Assembly: GCF_020524045.1 (NCBI RefSeq)
Contig: NZ_JAIVKL010000014.1
Coordinates: forward strand, 62,001-126,000
DNA from: Metabacillus litoralis
GTDB taxonomy: Bacteria > Bacillota > Bacilli > Bacillales > Bacillaceae
Reading direction: 5' to 3'
Length of the DNA: 64,000 bases
A program made the position numbers and the translations under genes. The notes beneath the pieces were generated by a model, which was given only the letters and a program-made list of their open reading frames with translations, was not told the origin of the DNA and ran no database searches. Each line of letters starts with the position of its first letter. Position 1 is the first letter of the stretch. Positions 1 through 8,294 of this stretch are shown here, piece after piece.

Positions 1-327
1 TGGGCAGGCTTTATGAAACTATTTGTTTTACCTAATACTAATCTTTTTGAAGCTTTAGTAACTGTTGGCGAATTTTGTGTAGGAATTGCCCTTTTATTAG
101 GAGTATTCACACGCTTCTCTGCCTTAATGGGAGGTTTAATGAACTTCTCCTTCTTGATGACATTTCAAGCTTCATTGGATTTACAAATGTTAATTATACA
201 TTTGTTTATCATTCTTCTCGCAGGAAATGCAGGCAGAATCGGATTAGATCCTTATATCAAAAATCACTTTAACAAATATACAAAATACTTCAAAAAAACT
301 CACAAAAGAAAGGAGAATTTTGCATGA
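1..327 (+). CDS. DoxX-family membrane protein, C-terminal part
   Basis: The reading frame is open from base 1 (W-A-G-F before the first Met), so the gene starts upstream of the window and only about 108 residues are visible. They hold hydrophobic helices with a DoxX-like pattern: a G-E-F-C-V-G-I-A-L-L-L-G helix, then T-R-F-S-A-L-M-G-G, and a final helix with L-L-A-G-N-A-G-R-I-G-L-D-P before a lysine-rich tail. DoxX proteins are small membrane subunits linked to quinone- or redox-dependent reactions; the substrate here is unknown. Its stop overlaps the start of a 25-aa ORF. Confidence 0.75.
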   Translation, partial: WAGFMKLFVLPNTNLFEALVTVGEFCVGIALLLGVFTRFSALMGGLMNFSFLMTFQASLDLQMLIIHLFIILLAGNAGRIGLDPYIKNHFNKYTKYFKKTHKRKENFA

Positions 328-401
328 CACTTGTTATTATGAGTCTTTCACTAGCTATTGGCTTTGCGATTGCCGTATCAGCGGAACTTTCTGAGGAATA
401 G
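324..401 (+). CDS. 25-aa hydrophobic small protein
   Basis: The ATG overlaps the DoxX stop codon (ATGA), and an AAAGGAG ribosome binding site lies 8 nt upstream, so translational coupling is likely. The peptide starts M-T-L-V-I-M-S-L-S-L-A-I-G and ends A-E-L-S-E-E: one membrane-length hydrophobic stretch with an acidic tail. A strong terminator follows after 12 nt, making it the last gene of the operon. Function unknown; possibly a small partner of the DoxX protein. Confidence 0.5.
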   Translation: MTLVIMSLSLAIGFAIAVSAELSEE

Positions 402-412
402 TGTTGATAACG

Positions 413-444
413 TTCGGGTGGTGACTGTCACCACCCGAATTTTC
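413..444 (+). terminator. Rho-independent terminator
   Basis: A perfect 12-bp GC-rich stem (TTCGGGTGGTGA with TCACCACCCGAA, 3-nt loop) is followed by TTTT. It closes the DoxX/small-protein operon. Confidence 0.9.
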
Positions 445-614
445 TGTAGTCACCTTTTTGTCTATCATTAAAGCTAGTTTTCTAAAAAAATATGATAATC
501 ATGAAAAGACTAATGATGACACACACTTTTTCAAAATCACCCGCTACTATTTCTCCATTTCTGCCTATATAGTCTAAGAAAAGATTTCAAGTAGAGAAAG
601 GGCAGTGGTGAGAA

Positions 615-1028
615 ATGGTAGAATACCAAATGGTTAATGCTAATATTTGGAATACTTCTTTTGATTTACTAGATATGACAGCACAGGAAAAATATTTTTA
701 TCTTTATCTTCTTACAAACAGACATGTGAATAGAATTGGTATCTATCGTATATCGAGAAAACTTATGGCTTGTCAATCAGGCTATTCTGTTGAAGATGTT
801 ACCTCTTTAATGGAACGATTTATGAATCATCATAAATTGATTTGTTACAATCCAGAAACGTATGAACTTGCTATCAAAAACTTTGGGAAACATATCAAAC
901 TAAAGGGCGGAAAACGGAATTTGATTTCTGAATTAGAACAGGTTAAGGATTTGTCGCTTATTTCATATGTTTCGGGATCTATTCATAAAGAGGAAATTCG
1001 CAGACTGTATGAATCGTTTTGTAAATAG
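615..1028 (+). CDS. DnaD/phage replisome-organizer N-terminal-like protein
   Basis: A 137-aa protein. Its N-terminal half has the winged-helix pattern of the DnaD N-domain and phage replisome organizers: I-W-N...D-M-T-A-Q-E-K-Y-F-Y-L-Y-L-L-T-N...N-R-I-G-I-Y. The C-terminal DnaD DNA-binding domain is missing, so it is shorter than a complete helicase-loader partner. It stands alone between terminators. The start at 615 has a GGTGAG element close upstream; Met6 at 630 is an alternative. It may be a domesticated phage gene or a small regulator. Assignment rests on the motif only. Confidence 0.6.
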   Translation: MVEYQMVNANIWNTSFDLLDMTAQEKYFYLYLLTNRHVNRIGIYRISRKLMACQSGYSVEDVTSLMERFMNHHKLICYNPETYELAIKNFGKHIKLKGGKRNLISELEQVKDLSLISYVSGSIHKEEIRRLYESFCK

Positions 1029-1046
1029 TGAGAATCGCTTATTGAG

Positions 1047-1082
1047 GGACATAGGAACAGTTTCCTTGTCCCTATGTCTTTG
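1047..1082 (+). terminator. Probable terminator hairpin
   Basis: GACATAGG pairs with CCTATGTC around an imperfect inner stem and is followed by TTTG. It lies 19 nt after the 137-aa gene. Confidence 0.6.
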
Positions 1083-1229
1083 TGAAACATTATGTGTAAC
1101 AAGATTATTCGGGGAGTGACAGGCACCGTTATTACTAATTAACTTCATCCTAAAACTATGCTAAAATAATATAGGTGTTTAAACAATTAAACACCAAACT
1201 AGATAAGTTACTAGGAGTGGAGTACATAT

Positions 1230-2645
1230 ATGAAGGTTATTGAAAGTATCATTGGTAGTACAAATACATTGTTATGGTCATATATTTTAATAGTTATGTT
1301 GATCGGTTTGGGGTTATATTTTACTGTACGCACAAAGTTTGTTCAGTTTCGTTTAATTGGAGAGATGATTCGGTTATTAGGTGAAGGAGCAAGAGCGAAT
1401 AAGAAGGGTGTTTCTTCTTTTCAGGCATTTTGTATTAGTACAGCTTCTCGTGTTGGAACTGGTAATCTAGCAGGTGTGGCGATCGCGATTACGACTGGTG
1501 GACCTGGTGCTGTTTTTTGGATGTGGCTTATTGCCTTAATTGGGTCTGCGTCTGCTTTTGTTGAAAGTACGCTTGCGCAAATTTATAAAGTAAAGAATGG
1601 CGATACTTTCCGTGGCGGTCCTGCTTATTACATGGAAAAAGCATTAAATGCTAGATGGATGGGTGTTACATTCGCCGTATTGATCACGCTTACGTTCGGT
1701 CTAGCTTTTAACTCTGTTCAAGCAAACACAATCACAAGTGCTTTTCATGCATCATTTGGTGTGAATAAAGTTGTGATGGCTACCATTTTATCAGTCATTA
1801 CAGCGATTATTATTTTCGGAGGCATTAAAAGAATTGCAAAGGTATCAGAAGTTATTGTACCAATCATGGCTGGTGCTTATATTTTAGTTGCTCTGTTTAT
1901 CATGATTACAAATATTACGGAGATTCCTAGTGTTTTCATGTTAATTTTCGAAAGTGCGTTCGGATTTAAAGAAGCTGCTGGTGGTGCTTTAGGTGCAGCC
2001 ATGATGAACGGAATCAAACGAGGATTATTTTCAAATGAAGCTGGTATGGGTAGTGCGCCAAATGCTGCTGCTACAGCTGATGTCAGTCATCCTGTTAAGC
2101 AAGGCCTGATTCAATCACTTGGTGTTTTTGTTGATACACTTATTATTTGTAGTTCAACTGCCTTTATTATTCTTTTATCAGGTCTATACACGTCAGCAGA
2201 GCCAGACGGTATTGTCTTAACGCAAAGTGCACTTGAGACATCTTTAGGTTCATGGGCTGGTATCTTTCTTTCTATCATGGTTCTTATGTTTGCATTCAGT
2301 TCAATTGTTGGTAACTATTATTACGGAGAGTCGAATATAGAATTCATTAAAAATAAACGTTTATATGTAAATATTTATCGTGTTGCTGTTGTGTTCATGG
2401 TCGCTTTTGGTTCACTAGCTTCTTTAAGCTTTGTATGGAATTTAGCAGACATGTTTATGGGGTTAATGGCTATTATTAATCTTATTGCGATTACTTTATT
2501 AGGTAAGATCGCGTTTTCGGCGCTTACTGATTATACGAAGCAGAGAGCAAGTGGGAAAGATCCGGTTTTTTATTCGAATTCTATTGAAGGCTTGAAGAAT
2601 GTTGAGGCATGGGGTGAGGATTTAGAGAAGGGTCAAGGTAAGTAA
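1230..2645 (+). CDS. alsT: Alanine/glycine:cation symporter (AGCS family)
   Basis: A 471-aa integral membrane protein with about ten hydrophobic helices, close to the family length. It carries the AGCS hallmark around residues 73-100 (S-R-V-G-T-G-N-L-A-G-V-A followed by G-G-P-G-A-V-F-W-M-W) and the later N-E-A-G-M-G-S-A-P-N-A-A-A motif. Members import alanine or glycine with Na+ (or H+) across the cytoplasmic membrane. The start is set by TAGGAGTGGAG upstream of ATG. The gene is monocistronic with its own terminator. B. subtilis AlsT is the nearest named relative, where glutamine transport has also been proposed. Confidence 0.9.
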   Translation: MKVIESIIGSTNTLLWSYILIVMLIGLGLYFTVRTKFVQFRLIGEMIRLLGEGARANKKGVSSFQAFCISTASRVGTGNLAGVAIAITTGGPGAVFWMWLIALIGSASAFVESTLAQIYKVKNGDTFRGGPAYYMEKALNARWMGVTFAVLITLTFGLAFNSVQANTITSAFHASFGVNKVVMATILSVITAIIIFGGIKRIAKVSEVIVPIMAGAYILVALFIMITNITEIPSVFMLIFESAFGFKEAAGGALGAAMMNGIKRGLFSNEAGMGSAPNAAATADVSHPVKQGLIQSLGVFVDTLIICSSTAFIILLSGLYTSAEPDGIVLTQSALETSLGSWAGIFLSIMVLMFAFSSIVGNYYYGESNIEFIKNKRLYVNIYRVAVVFMVAFGSLASLSFVWNLADMFMGLMAIINLIAITLLGKIAFSALTDYTKQRASGKDPVFYSNSIEGLKNVEAWGEDLEKGQGK

Positions 2646-2661
2646 GTCATACTTAATTAAG

Positions 2662-2707
2662 AAACCTTTTTCCTATAGGATTTGAATAGGAAAGAGGTTT
2701 TTTATTT
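2662..2707. terminator. Bidirectional terminator between alsT and the lasso operon
   Basis: The arms AAACCTTTTTCCTAT and ATAGGAAAGAGGTTT form a long stem with a short loop, followed by a T-run on the plus strand. The same stem can end the converging lasso operon. A weaker GATGAAG/CTTCATC stem at 2714-2746 lies just beyond the B2 stop. Confidence 0.8.
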
Positions 2708-2747
2708 TACATTGATGAAGGATAAGGGACAGGTCTGATCTTCATCT

Positions 2748-3200
2748 TTAACCCCTTAACGCATCCCTTGTCGCAAACCTACCAGTAACCGTAAACTTCC
2801 CACCATTCCCACCAGTCACATAAACCGTCCCACATCGAGTCCAAGCATGTGCGATCAGATTACCTGTTTCATCTTTAGCTACACCAAGATATGTTGTTGT
2901 TTGAAGCTTTCTTCTTGATAACATAAATGTTGCTGTATATGACTGAGCTAAGCATTTACTCTCCCAGAAGGTATATTTGCTCATGATCTGAATCGCTCTT
3001 GATACTTGACGAACCTGTTTTAGATTGATGCCATCATTAGAAACCGCTGTTTCTTGATACTCACTTCCTAGAAGCTTGGATATTCTCTTGAATGGCGTAG
3101 TTACAATAAGAAACCTTGAAAAGCCCAGGAAAATATAAGCCTCTACTAATAGTAATTTTGTTTTAAAAGGTAGTTTGATAAATTTAACGATAGATCTCAT
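2748..3200 (-). CDS. Lasso peptide leader peptidase (B2, transglutaminase-like)
   Basis: A 150-aa protein matching the lasso B2 family: the cysteine protease that cuts the leader from the precursor before or during cyclisation. Visible residues are Cys83 in E-S-K-C-L-A-Q-S and His118 in A-H-A-W, with the R-K-L (residues 97-99) and V-T-G-G segments usual for the family. It is the last gene of the operon and overlaps the cyclase gene by 4 nt (ATGA), so the two are probably coupled. Length and motif order are normal. It should work with the B1 protein, which delivers the leader peptide. Confidence 0.9.
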   Translation of the reverse strand: MRSIVKFIKLPFKTKLLLVEAYIFLGFSRFLIVTTPFKRISKLLGSEYQETAVSNDGINLKQVRQVSRAIQIMSKYTFWESKCLAQSYTATFMLSRRKLQTTTYLGVAKDETGNLIAHAWTRCGTVYVTGGNGGKFTVTGRFATRDALRG

Positions 3201-5059
3201 TCCTGTCGTTCCTTTATTAGCCCATTATTTTCAGCCTGTTTAATGATTTTCTGAAGATTATAGAGGATATGCATTCTCTTCTTAAATTGAAGTTTACCCA
3301 AATCGTTGTCTTGCTGCTCTATCAAATTCTGTAAATTTTGCACTTTATCAAAACTAATATAAGGAGCAAAAAGCTCTCTATTTAATTTTTCATTCAAAAT
3401 CAATTTTTCAGATCCATCATTTTTGACATGATCAATATAATAAGTCAATCGAGCAACATCATCTTTGGGAACATAATAACAAAGCTCCCTAGGCAGGATT
3501 TCTTCAAATGCTTTTCTAAAGACATAACGATTAATACCGTTCTTATAAAACATATGCTTTGGAATGGACATGGCAAAATCAATGACCCTGTAGTCTAAAA
3601 ATGGGAACAAATACTGCACATTATACTCCGCTCCTAACCAAGCAGATAATTCCGTTCTCGTTTGGATATTTCCCGATTCTAGATGCTTGATTGGATTAAG
3701 ATTAAAATAATGTAAGTTTTTCTTGGAGGACGTTATCATTCGATCATAAAATTCCTCTTTTGTAAGATTTATAGGATCCACTTTAGACGAAACATTATCA
3801 CTTTTTAACTTGATAAACTTCATTATTGTATTACTCAAAATAATCTTACCTAGCTTTAATGGAGATTTTTCGGATAACAATAAAGACTCTTGAAAGAATA
3901 ATTTAAAATATCCATGTACAAATAATTCAAATAAATTCGCTCGGTGACTAATCCCTTGGTCTCCACCCCATCCAGACAAGATGAGTCGCACTCCTTCTGA
4001 TTTCATATAATCCAGCTCTTGATAGAATGGTGCTGTCTCACTGAGTTCAATCGCTCTTATTTTATCAATATCTTTTGAATTATTAACTGCATCATAATAA
4101 GAACAGGATAGCTTCTCCTGATTACAAACATCCTCAATAAACTGTCTTTCATCTCTTTGTTGCTTCTCAAAGACCTTAAAAGAAGGGGACCACGAAAACA
4201 ATGGCAACTTTTTATTTTGCTTTTTCAAGTCTCTATTAGCCATTATCGCAATAACAGATGAATCTAATCCCCCACTCATTTGCGCCCCAATTTTCAAGTC
4301 AGAACTTTTTATCCTTCTTGAAATAGCATCGGACACAAGGTCAGTAAGTGCCTTAAAGTACTCATTCTCTGTGTTATACGAAATTTTTTGCCCCGATCCT
4401 GGTGACCAGTATTTTTTCTTTGCGATGTCTTTATTGCTGACCGTAAAGACATGTGCCTGTGGTACTCTTTTAATACCATCATAGTAAGTACTCTCTGCTT
4501 CCATTTTATTTGAATTTGAAAGCAATTTGAACAATATACTTTCGTCCAACTTCTTAGGAACAAATGGGAGAGACAAAATCGATCGATAATCTGTGGAAAA
4601 AACAAAAACTGAATCGTTGTGAAAATAATAAAGGGGACGAACTCCTAAGTGATCTCTAATGAGGGTGAGTTGGTGTTTATCTTTCTCCCAAATGGCCATG
4701 GTAAAATCACCGTTAATATATATCGGACAATCTTTTCCCCATTTTAAATACGCAAGCAACAATAATTTTTGATTTGAAAGATTTTGATGATTTGTTAGTT
4801 TATGGTCATTTATTAATTCATCTCGATTATAGATATGAGCATCAGCCACAAGTATGATATTTTCATGCTTAATGATTAGATTCTCTTCTTGAGAAGGAAT
4901 ACTTAATTTATGGAGGCAGCTTCCTAAGGCAATACTTTTATCAATCTCCACATCTTGATCATCCTTCCCATAGCTGAGAAGGGACTCTTTCATTCGTTCA
5001 ATATGAATTTCTCTAATTTCTTTATCATCAAAATGCCATATTCCAAAGATAGCACTCAT
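3197..5059 (-). CDS. Lasso cyclase (C, asparagine-synthetase-like)
   Basis: A 620-aa protein with an N-terminal class II amidotransferase-like domain (about 1-200) and a C-terminal ATP-pyrophosphatase domain with S-G-G-L-D-S-S at 262-268. Lasso C proteins adenylate the ring Asp/Glu side chain and form the macrolactam with the core N-terminus. The N-terminus reads M-S-A-I-F-G-I, so the Cys2 nucleophile of true asparagine synthetases is absent, as expected for a cyclase that does not use glutamine. It lies 18 nt after B1 and overlaps B2. Its substrate should be Glu9 of the predicted core. Confidence 0.93.
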   Translation of the reverse strand: MSAIFGIWHFDDKEIREIHIERMKESLLSYGKDDQDVEIDKSIALGSCLHKLSIPSQEENLIIKHENIILVADAHIYNRDELINDHKLTNHQNLSNQKLLLLAYLKWGKDCPIYINGDFTMAIWEKDKHQLTLIRDHLGVRPLYYFHNDSVFVFSTDYRSILSLPFVPKKLDESILFKLLSNSNKMEAESTYYDGIKRVPQAHVFTVSNKDIAKKKYWSPGSGQKISYNTENEYFKALTDLVSDAISRRIKSSDLKIGAQMSGGLDSSVIAIMANRDLKKQNKKLPLFSWSPSFKVFEKQQRDERQFIEDVCNQEKLSCSYYDAVNNSKDIDKIRAIELSETAPFYQELDYMKSEGVRLILSGWGGDQGISHRANLFELFVHGYFKLFFQESLLLSEKSPLKLGKIILSNTIMKFIKLKSDNVSSKVDPINLTKEEFYDRMITSSKKNLHYFNLNPIKHLESGNIQTRTELSAWLGAEYNVQYLFPFLDYRVIDFAMSIPKHMFYKNGINRYVFRKAFEEILPRELCYYVPKDDVARLTYYIDHVKNDGSEKLILNEKLNRELFAPYISFDKVQNLQNLIEQQDNDLGKLQFKKRMHILYNLQKIIKQAENNGLIKERQE

Positions 5060-5077
5060 TTTTTTTCTCCTCTGACT

Positions 5078-5362
5078 TTACTTTACGATTTCAATTAATT
5101 GTTGCTGAAATATTTTATTTAAAAACGGTAGTATATCTGCTTTACATTGACTTCGTTCCACTTCATATTCTTCCGTTAACCGAACAATAAGTGTATCAAC
5201 CTGTGTTGGTTTTTCTATTAAGCTCCATATTGCTCCACCTATATTGCCTATATTATAGTACTTTCCTGTCTCAATGTTCATCATGACAGTTTCTCCATCC
5301 ATGTCTGATGCTAGAATATTACTTTTTCTTTTGATTAAACTCTTCTGTTCAATACTCTCCAT
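5078..5362 (-). CDS. Lasso B1 protein (PqqD-like RRE)
   Basis: A 94-aa protein of the PqqD/RiPP recognition element type: the winged-helix domain that binds the leader peptide and hands it to B2 and C. Visible features are the D-G-E-T-V-M-M-N-I-E-T-G-K-Y-Y-N-I-G beta segment and the G-G-A-I-W-S-L-I-E helix typical of PqqD domains. It lies 114 nt after the precursor gene, separated by a 13-bp inverted repeat, and 18 nt before the cyclase. B1 proteins read a YxxP-type leader motif; here the precursor offers W8-S-A-P11. Confidence 0.92.
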   Translation of the reverse strand: MESIEQKSLIKRKSNILASDMDGETVMMNIETGKYYNIGNIGGAIWSLIEKPTQVDTLIVRLTEEYEVERSQCKADILPFLNKIFQQQLIEIVK

Positions 5363-5397
5363 TTAACTCACCCTTCCTATAATTTAACTATTAAAAA

Positions 5398-5453
5398 TAT
5401 ATAAGCTCATTTAAGATTATGTTTACACCCTATACTTATCATGAGCTTATATA
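5398..5453 (-). promoter_or_regulatory. 13-bp inverted repeat between lasso precursor and B1
   Basis: TATATAAGCTCAT (5398-5410) and ATGAGCTTATATA (5441-5453) are perfect complements around a 30-nt loop. No T-run follows, so it is more likely an mRNA-stabilising or partial attenuator hairpin that raises precursor transcript over enzyme transcript than a full terminator. Confidence 0.6.
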
Positions 5454-5476
5454 ATACTAAATTACCTATTGCTTTA

Positions 5477-5596
5477 TTAGCTTCTTGTTGCAGACACTGT
5501 TACTTCCGCCCCAGGCGTAGGCGAACCACCAGCAGTCTGAGTAAAAACCAACTCCTCAACCTTAGGAGCACTCCATTCTTTCTTCTCAGTATTCAT
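5477..5596 (-). CDS. Lasso peptide precursor (A)
   Basis: A 39-aa ORF. The leader is M-N-T-E-K-K-E-W-S-A-P-K-V-E-E-L-V-F then T-Q-T-A, with W8-x-x-P11 (a YxxP-like motif), Leu16 and Thr21 at position -2 before the cut. The predicted core is G-G-S-P-T-P-G-A-E-V-T-V-S-A-T-R-S (17 residues), so Gly1 can close a nine-residue ring on Glu9. The C-terminal Ser17 is the kind of residue phosphorylated in paeninodin-type lasso peptides. The ATG lies inside the end of the kinase-2 gene (11-nt overlap) behind an excellent AAAGGAGGTGA site. B1, C and B2 follow directly. Confidence 0.93.
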   Translation of the reverse strand: MNTEKKEWSAPKVEELVFTQTAGGSPTPGAEVTVSATRS

Positions 5597-6509
5597 TCCC
5601 TTCACCTCCTTTCAATATTATCTCTAACAATCCTTCACAAATTTCATTCTCCAAACACTCATCCCTAGGCCTAACCACTCTATATACTTCTACCTTATTC
5701 GCCACATTCACACACTGTAAAAAGTGCAATTCTACGTTATTTGTGGCAGCGACCATAAACATTCTATACGTGTTCTTCAAAATAATATTCAACTTCTCCG
5801 GTCCAGTAATTTTTTGAACCTCTACTCTTTTAGCATCAGATGGAAGCAACTCTATAACAAATTCAAGTCTAGTAGATTTATCAAAAAATTGCTCCCTACT
5901 TTCAACAGAATATTTATCCAAGTCATTCGAAATACGATTTAGTGATTTCTTACGGTCATTTCGACCTAGTCTCTCAATTGCATCTTCCCAAAGCTTTTGA
6001 CTAGGATAACTTGGATAAACCATCGGACTATTTAATTCATCCATGACAATAGCTGCAACATCATCTGTGATCATTTTATATCCTTTGTTTAGGAATGCTG
6101 ATGCAATGGTCGATTTCCCTGCTCCTGAGTTTCCTGTTAATAGAATAGCTTGTCCATCAACATGGATACAGCTACCATGTAGTGGGAGAATCTTTCTTTG
6201 ATGCAGAATAGCACCCATACAAGAGCCTAGTAAAAAGAGCTTCACTTCTTCGAATAGACTATTTTCATAAGGTTCTACTATAATAAGGTCACCATTATTC
6301 ACATAATATTTTGCAATGCCTACATTATCTAAACGAAATGTATCTACACTGATTTTTTTGTTACCTTGATCAAACACAATACCATCAAAAGTATCAGGAA
6401 CCTTACCTATTTTTATCGACACATCAGCTTTTTGCGAATGTACCTCAACTAATTCTGACAATAACACATCTGAGAAGATGATAAGTCCAAATGCTTTATA
6501 TGTTTTCAT
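5586..6509 (-). CDS. Lasso peptide kinase 2 (HPrK-like)
   Basis: A 307-aa HPr kinase/phosphorylase C-domain-like protein. It has a P-loop G-N-S-G-A-G-K-S-T at 126-134, an upstream L-H-G-S-C segment (110-114), and I-T-D-D-V-A-A-I (147-154) where HPrK carries its catalytic acidic pair. In paeninodin-type clusters such kinases phosphorylate the C-terminal Ser of the precursor; Ser39 is the obvious substrate here. The gene ends inside the precursor start, so the two are tightly coupled. It is paralogous to kinase 1, with a sulfotransferase gene between them. Confidence 0.87.
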   Translation of the reverse strand: MKTYKAFGLIIFSDVLLSELVEVHSQKADVSIKIGKVPDTFDGIVFDQGNKKISVDTFRLDNVGIAKYYVNNGDLIIVEPYENSLFEEVKLFLLGSCMGAILHQRKILPLHGSCIHVDGQAILLTGNSGAGKSTIASAFLNKGYKMITDDVAAIVMDELNSPMVYPSYPSQKLWEDAIERLGRNDRKKSLNRISNDLDKYSVESREQFFDKSTRLEFVIELLPSDAKRVEVQKITGPEKLNIILKNTYRMFMVAATNNVELHFLQCVNVANKVEVYRVVRPRDECLENEICEGLLEIILKGGEGNEY

Positions 6510-6526
6510 AACGATAAATTCCTTTA

Positions 6527-7384
6527 TTAATAAACTGGTTGCCCATTATCATCTATATATCCTAATCTCTTCATTGTTTCTTGATGATCGAGAATCAACT
6601 TCTCAACTTGAGCATCCGTCAAATGATTTTTCCAGTCCCCGACTTGCCCGTTACGGAAGAACGCTTTTGCCTTATACGGCTTCTCTTTAAAGCCATTTAA
6701 TTGTTCTTCTGCTTTTAACTTCTCGAAATCTGATTTACCAATCGCGTCTTTTATCTGATCGACGGTATGTGTTAATCCTATAAACTGTATGGCTTTTGTA
6801 AATGTCTCTAACGGGTGTAGCTTCATATCTTCATATCGCACTATATGAACATCTATTTCAGTTGCATGTAGGTAGCTGTCTACATGCAGGCTCCATGTAA
6901 GTAGCTTTTGTCTTAGTTGATTGGATAAAGAGCCGTTCTTGCTACAGAAAGCATATTCTTCATTTCCCATAATTTCGACTGTCTTATCCATACTTTTTGA
7001 TAAATGATTAGAAAATGACACAGTGACATCAAATGGATTTCTTACAATATAAATGACTTTAGCATTTACAGTTCCAAGCAGGGGGCTTCCATCCTTCAAA
7101 TAGGTATAAGCATCGTGAACTTTTATAAACAAGTTCTTTTGCAAATTTTGAGCCAAATAGTTATATACTTTTGGTCTTTGTCTATCAATCTCATCAAACG
7201 TTAAATCAGATGATTCGATCCCTACGATACTATCAAAAATAATTCTTGAGCTAAAGATCCCATCTGTTTTAATGCCATTAATCGTAACATCACCGTATGA
7301 CTCTTTTAATAGATGTGAGATGAACACTCTGAACCATGTGTTTCCAGATTTAGGATATGAAGAGAGCCAAATAATATTATTCAT
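6527..7384 (-). CDS. PAPS-dependent sulfotransferase in the lasso operon
   Basis: A 285-aa cytosolic sulfotransferase-fold protein. The 5'-phosphosulfate loop Y-P-K-S-G-N-T-W is at 10-17, a K-V-H-D segment is at 88-91 where the catalytic His lies, and the 3'-phosphate motif R-N-P-F-D-V-T-V-S-F-S-N spans 115-126. It would move sulfate from PAPS to a hydroxyl. It overlaps kinase 1 by 8 nt and precedes kinase 2 by 17 nt, so it belongs to the operon and is a candidate tailoring enzyme for one of the core Ser/Thr residues or for a group added to it. The substrate is inferred only from position. Confidence 0.85.
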   Translation of the reverse strand: MNNIIWLSSYPKSGNTWFRVFISHLLKESYGDVTINGIKTDGIFSSRIIFDSIVGIESSDLTFDEIDRQRPKVYNYLAQNLQKNLFIKVHDAYTYLKDGSPLLGTVNAKVIYIVRNPFDVTVSFSNHLSKSMDKTVEIMGNEEYAFCSKNGSLSNQLRQKLLTWSLHVDSYLHATEIDVHIVRYEDMKLHPLETFTKAIQFIGLTHTVDQIKDAIGKSDFEKLKAEEQLNGFKEKPYKAKAFFRNGQVGDWKNHLTDAQVEKLILDHQETMKRLGYIDDNGQPVY

Positions 7385-8294
7385 GCTTTTTTAACTCCTT
7401 ACATACAAAATCAACGAGAGTACTAGGCGGATGTACCCGGTGATTAAACCCTAATTCATACACACGCACTCCATTCGCTAGCGCCGTACAATTCATGAAA
7501 GTTATCCCCTTCATCTCCCCATATTCACACATGTCGATGTTATAAAGCTTTTTCATAATGGAATTGTATTTTTCTGCACCTTGTACCGATTTCCACTGAA
7601 GGTTATCTTTATTATGATTCGATAAAACAACAATAGTTGAAACGCTAACTTCTCTAAGATGGAAATCCTCTTTAAGGTCAATAGCATATTTTTGAATTCC
7701 TTCACGAACGGTTTCATATTGGCTAACATCTTCACAAGCTTTTATTAGTGTATCTTCCCATACGTGTAATTGAGGAATTCCCGGTAGAATGTTTCTCTTA
7801 TTAGAGTTTATTTTGATTGCACATAGCTCGTCTGCCAGTATCTTGTGTCCGTATTGATTTAGCTGTAAAGCAATCGATGTTTTCCCAGATCCGGACTTTC
7901 CTACAAAAATGACACCATCACCCTCTATAATAGATGCAAAACCATGTAATACTAACAAACTTCTTTGAAATAAAAGCTGTGAAAAAACCGTATTATATAA
8001 GAATGTGCGAATATCTTTTTCAGAAGCATGCAACTCGGATTCAATCGTAATTGTCTCACCATCTTGAACATAATATTTGGCAACACCATCTACTCTTAAT
8101 AAAAATTCCCCTTTTGCAATTTCATACCATGGGTTTCCATTTGAAGGTAGAGATAGATGCTGTGGTACTTTACCATACCTAACCCGCACGTCTACTTCTT
8201 TATCTAACACAACCGTCAGAAGTTCCGGCAATTTGAGATCCGACTCGATTGTTAACCCATAAGCTGTTACCAAACACTTTACCTTACTCACCAT
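7377..8294 (-). CDS. Lasso peptide kinase 1 (HPrK-like)
   Basis: A 305-aa paralogue of kinase 2. The P-loop G-K-S-G-S-G-K-T-S is at 132-140, with L-H-G upstream (116-118). The acidic motif reads L-A-D-E-L-C-A-I, against I-T-D-D-V-A-A-I in kinase 2, so the active sites differ. N-terminal halves share the same pattern (I-K-I-G-K-V-P here V-R-Y-G-K-V-P; V-A-K-Y-Y-V). It directly follows the exporter gene with no gap and overlaps the sulfotransferase. It may phosphorylate a different core residue, add a second phosphate, or have lost activity. Confidence 0.83.
   Translation of the reverse strand: MVSKVKCLVTAYGLTIESDLKLPELLTVVLDKEVDVRVRYGKVPQHLSLPSNGNPWYEIAKGEFLLRVDGVAKYYVQDGETITIESELHASEKDIRTFLYNTVFSQLLFQRSLLVLHGFASIIEGDGVIFVGKSGSGKTSIALQLNQYGHKILADELCAIKINSNKRNILPGIPQLHVWEDTLIKACEDVSQYETVREGIQKYAIDLKEDFHLREVSVSTIVVLSNHNKDNLQWKSVQGAEKYNSIMKKLYNIDMCEYGEMKGITFMNCTALANGVRVYELGFNHRVHPPSTLVDFVCKELKKHE

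Noticed and set aside
5441-5668. 75-aa plus-strand ORF opposite the lasso precursor
   Set aside because: It is the antisense of the precursor and kinase-2 end, without a ribosome site; codon pattern and context support the minus-strand genes.
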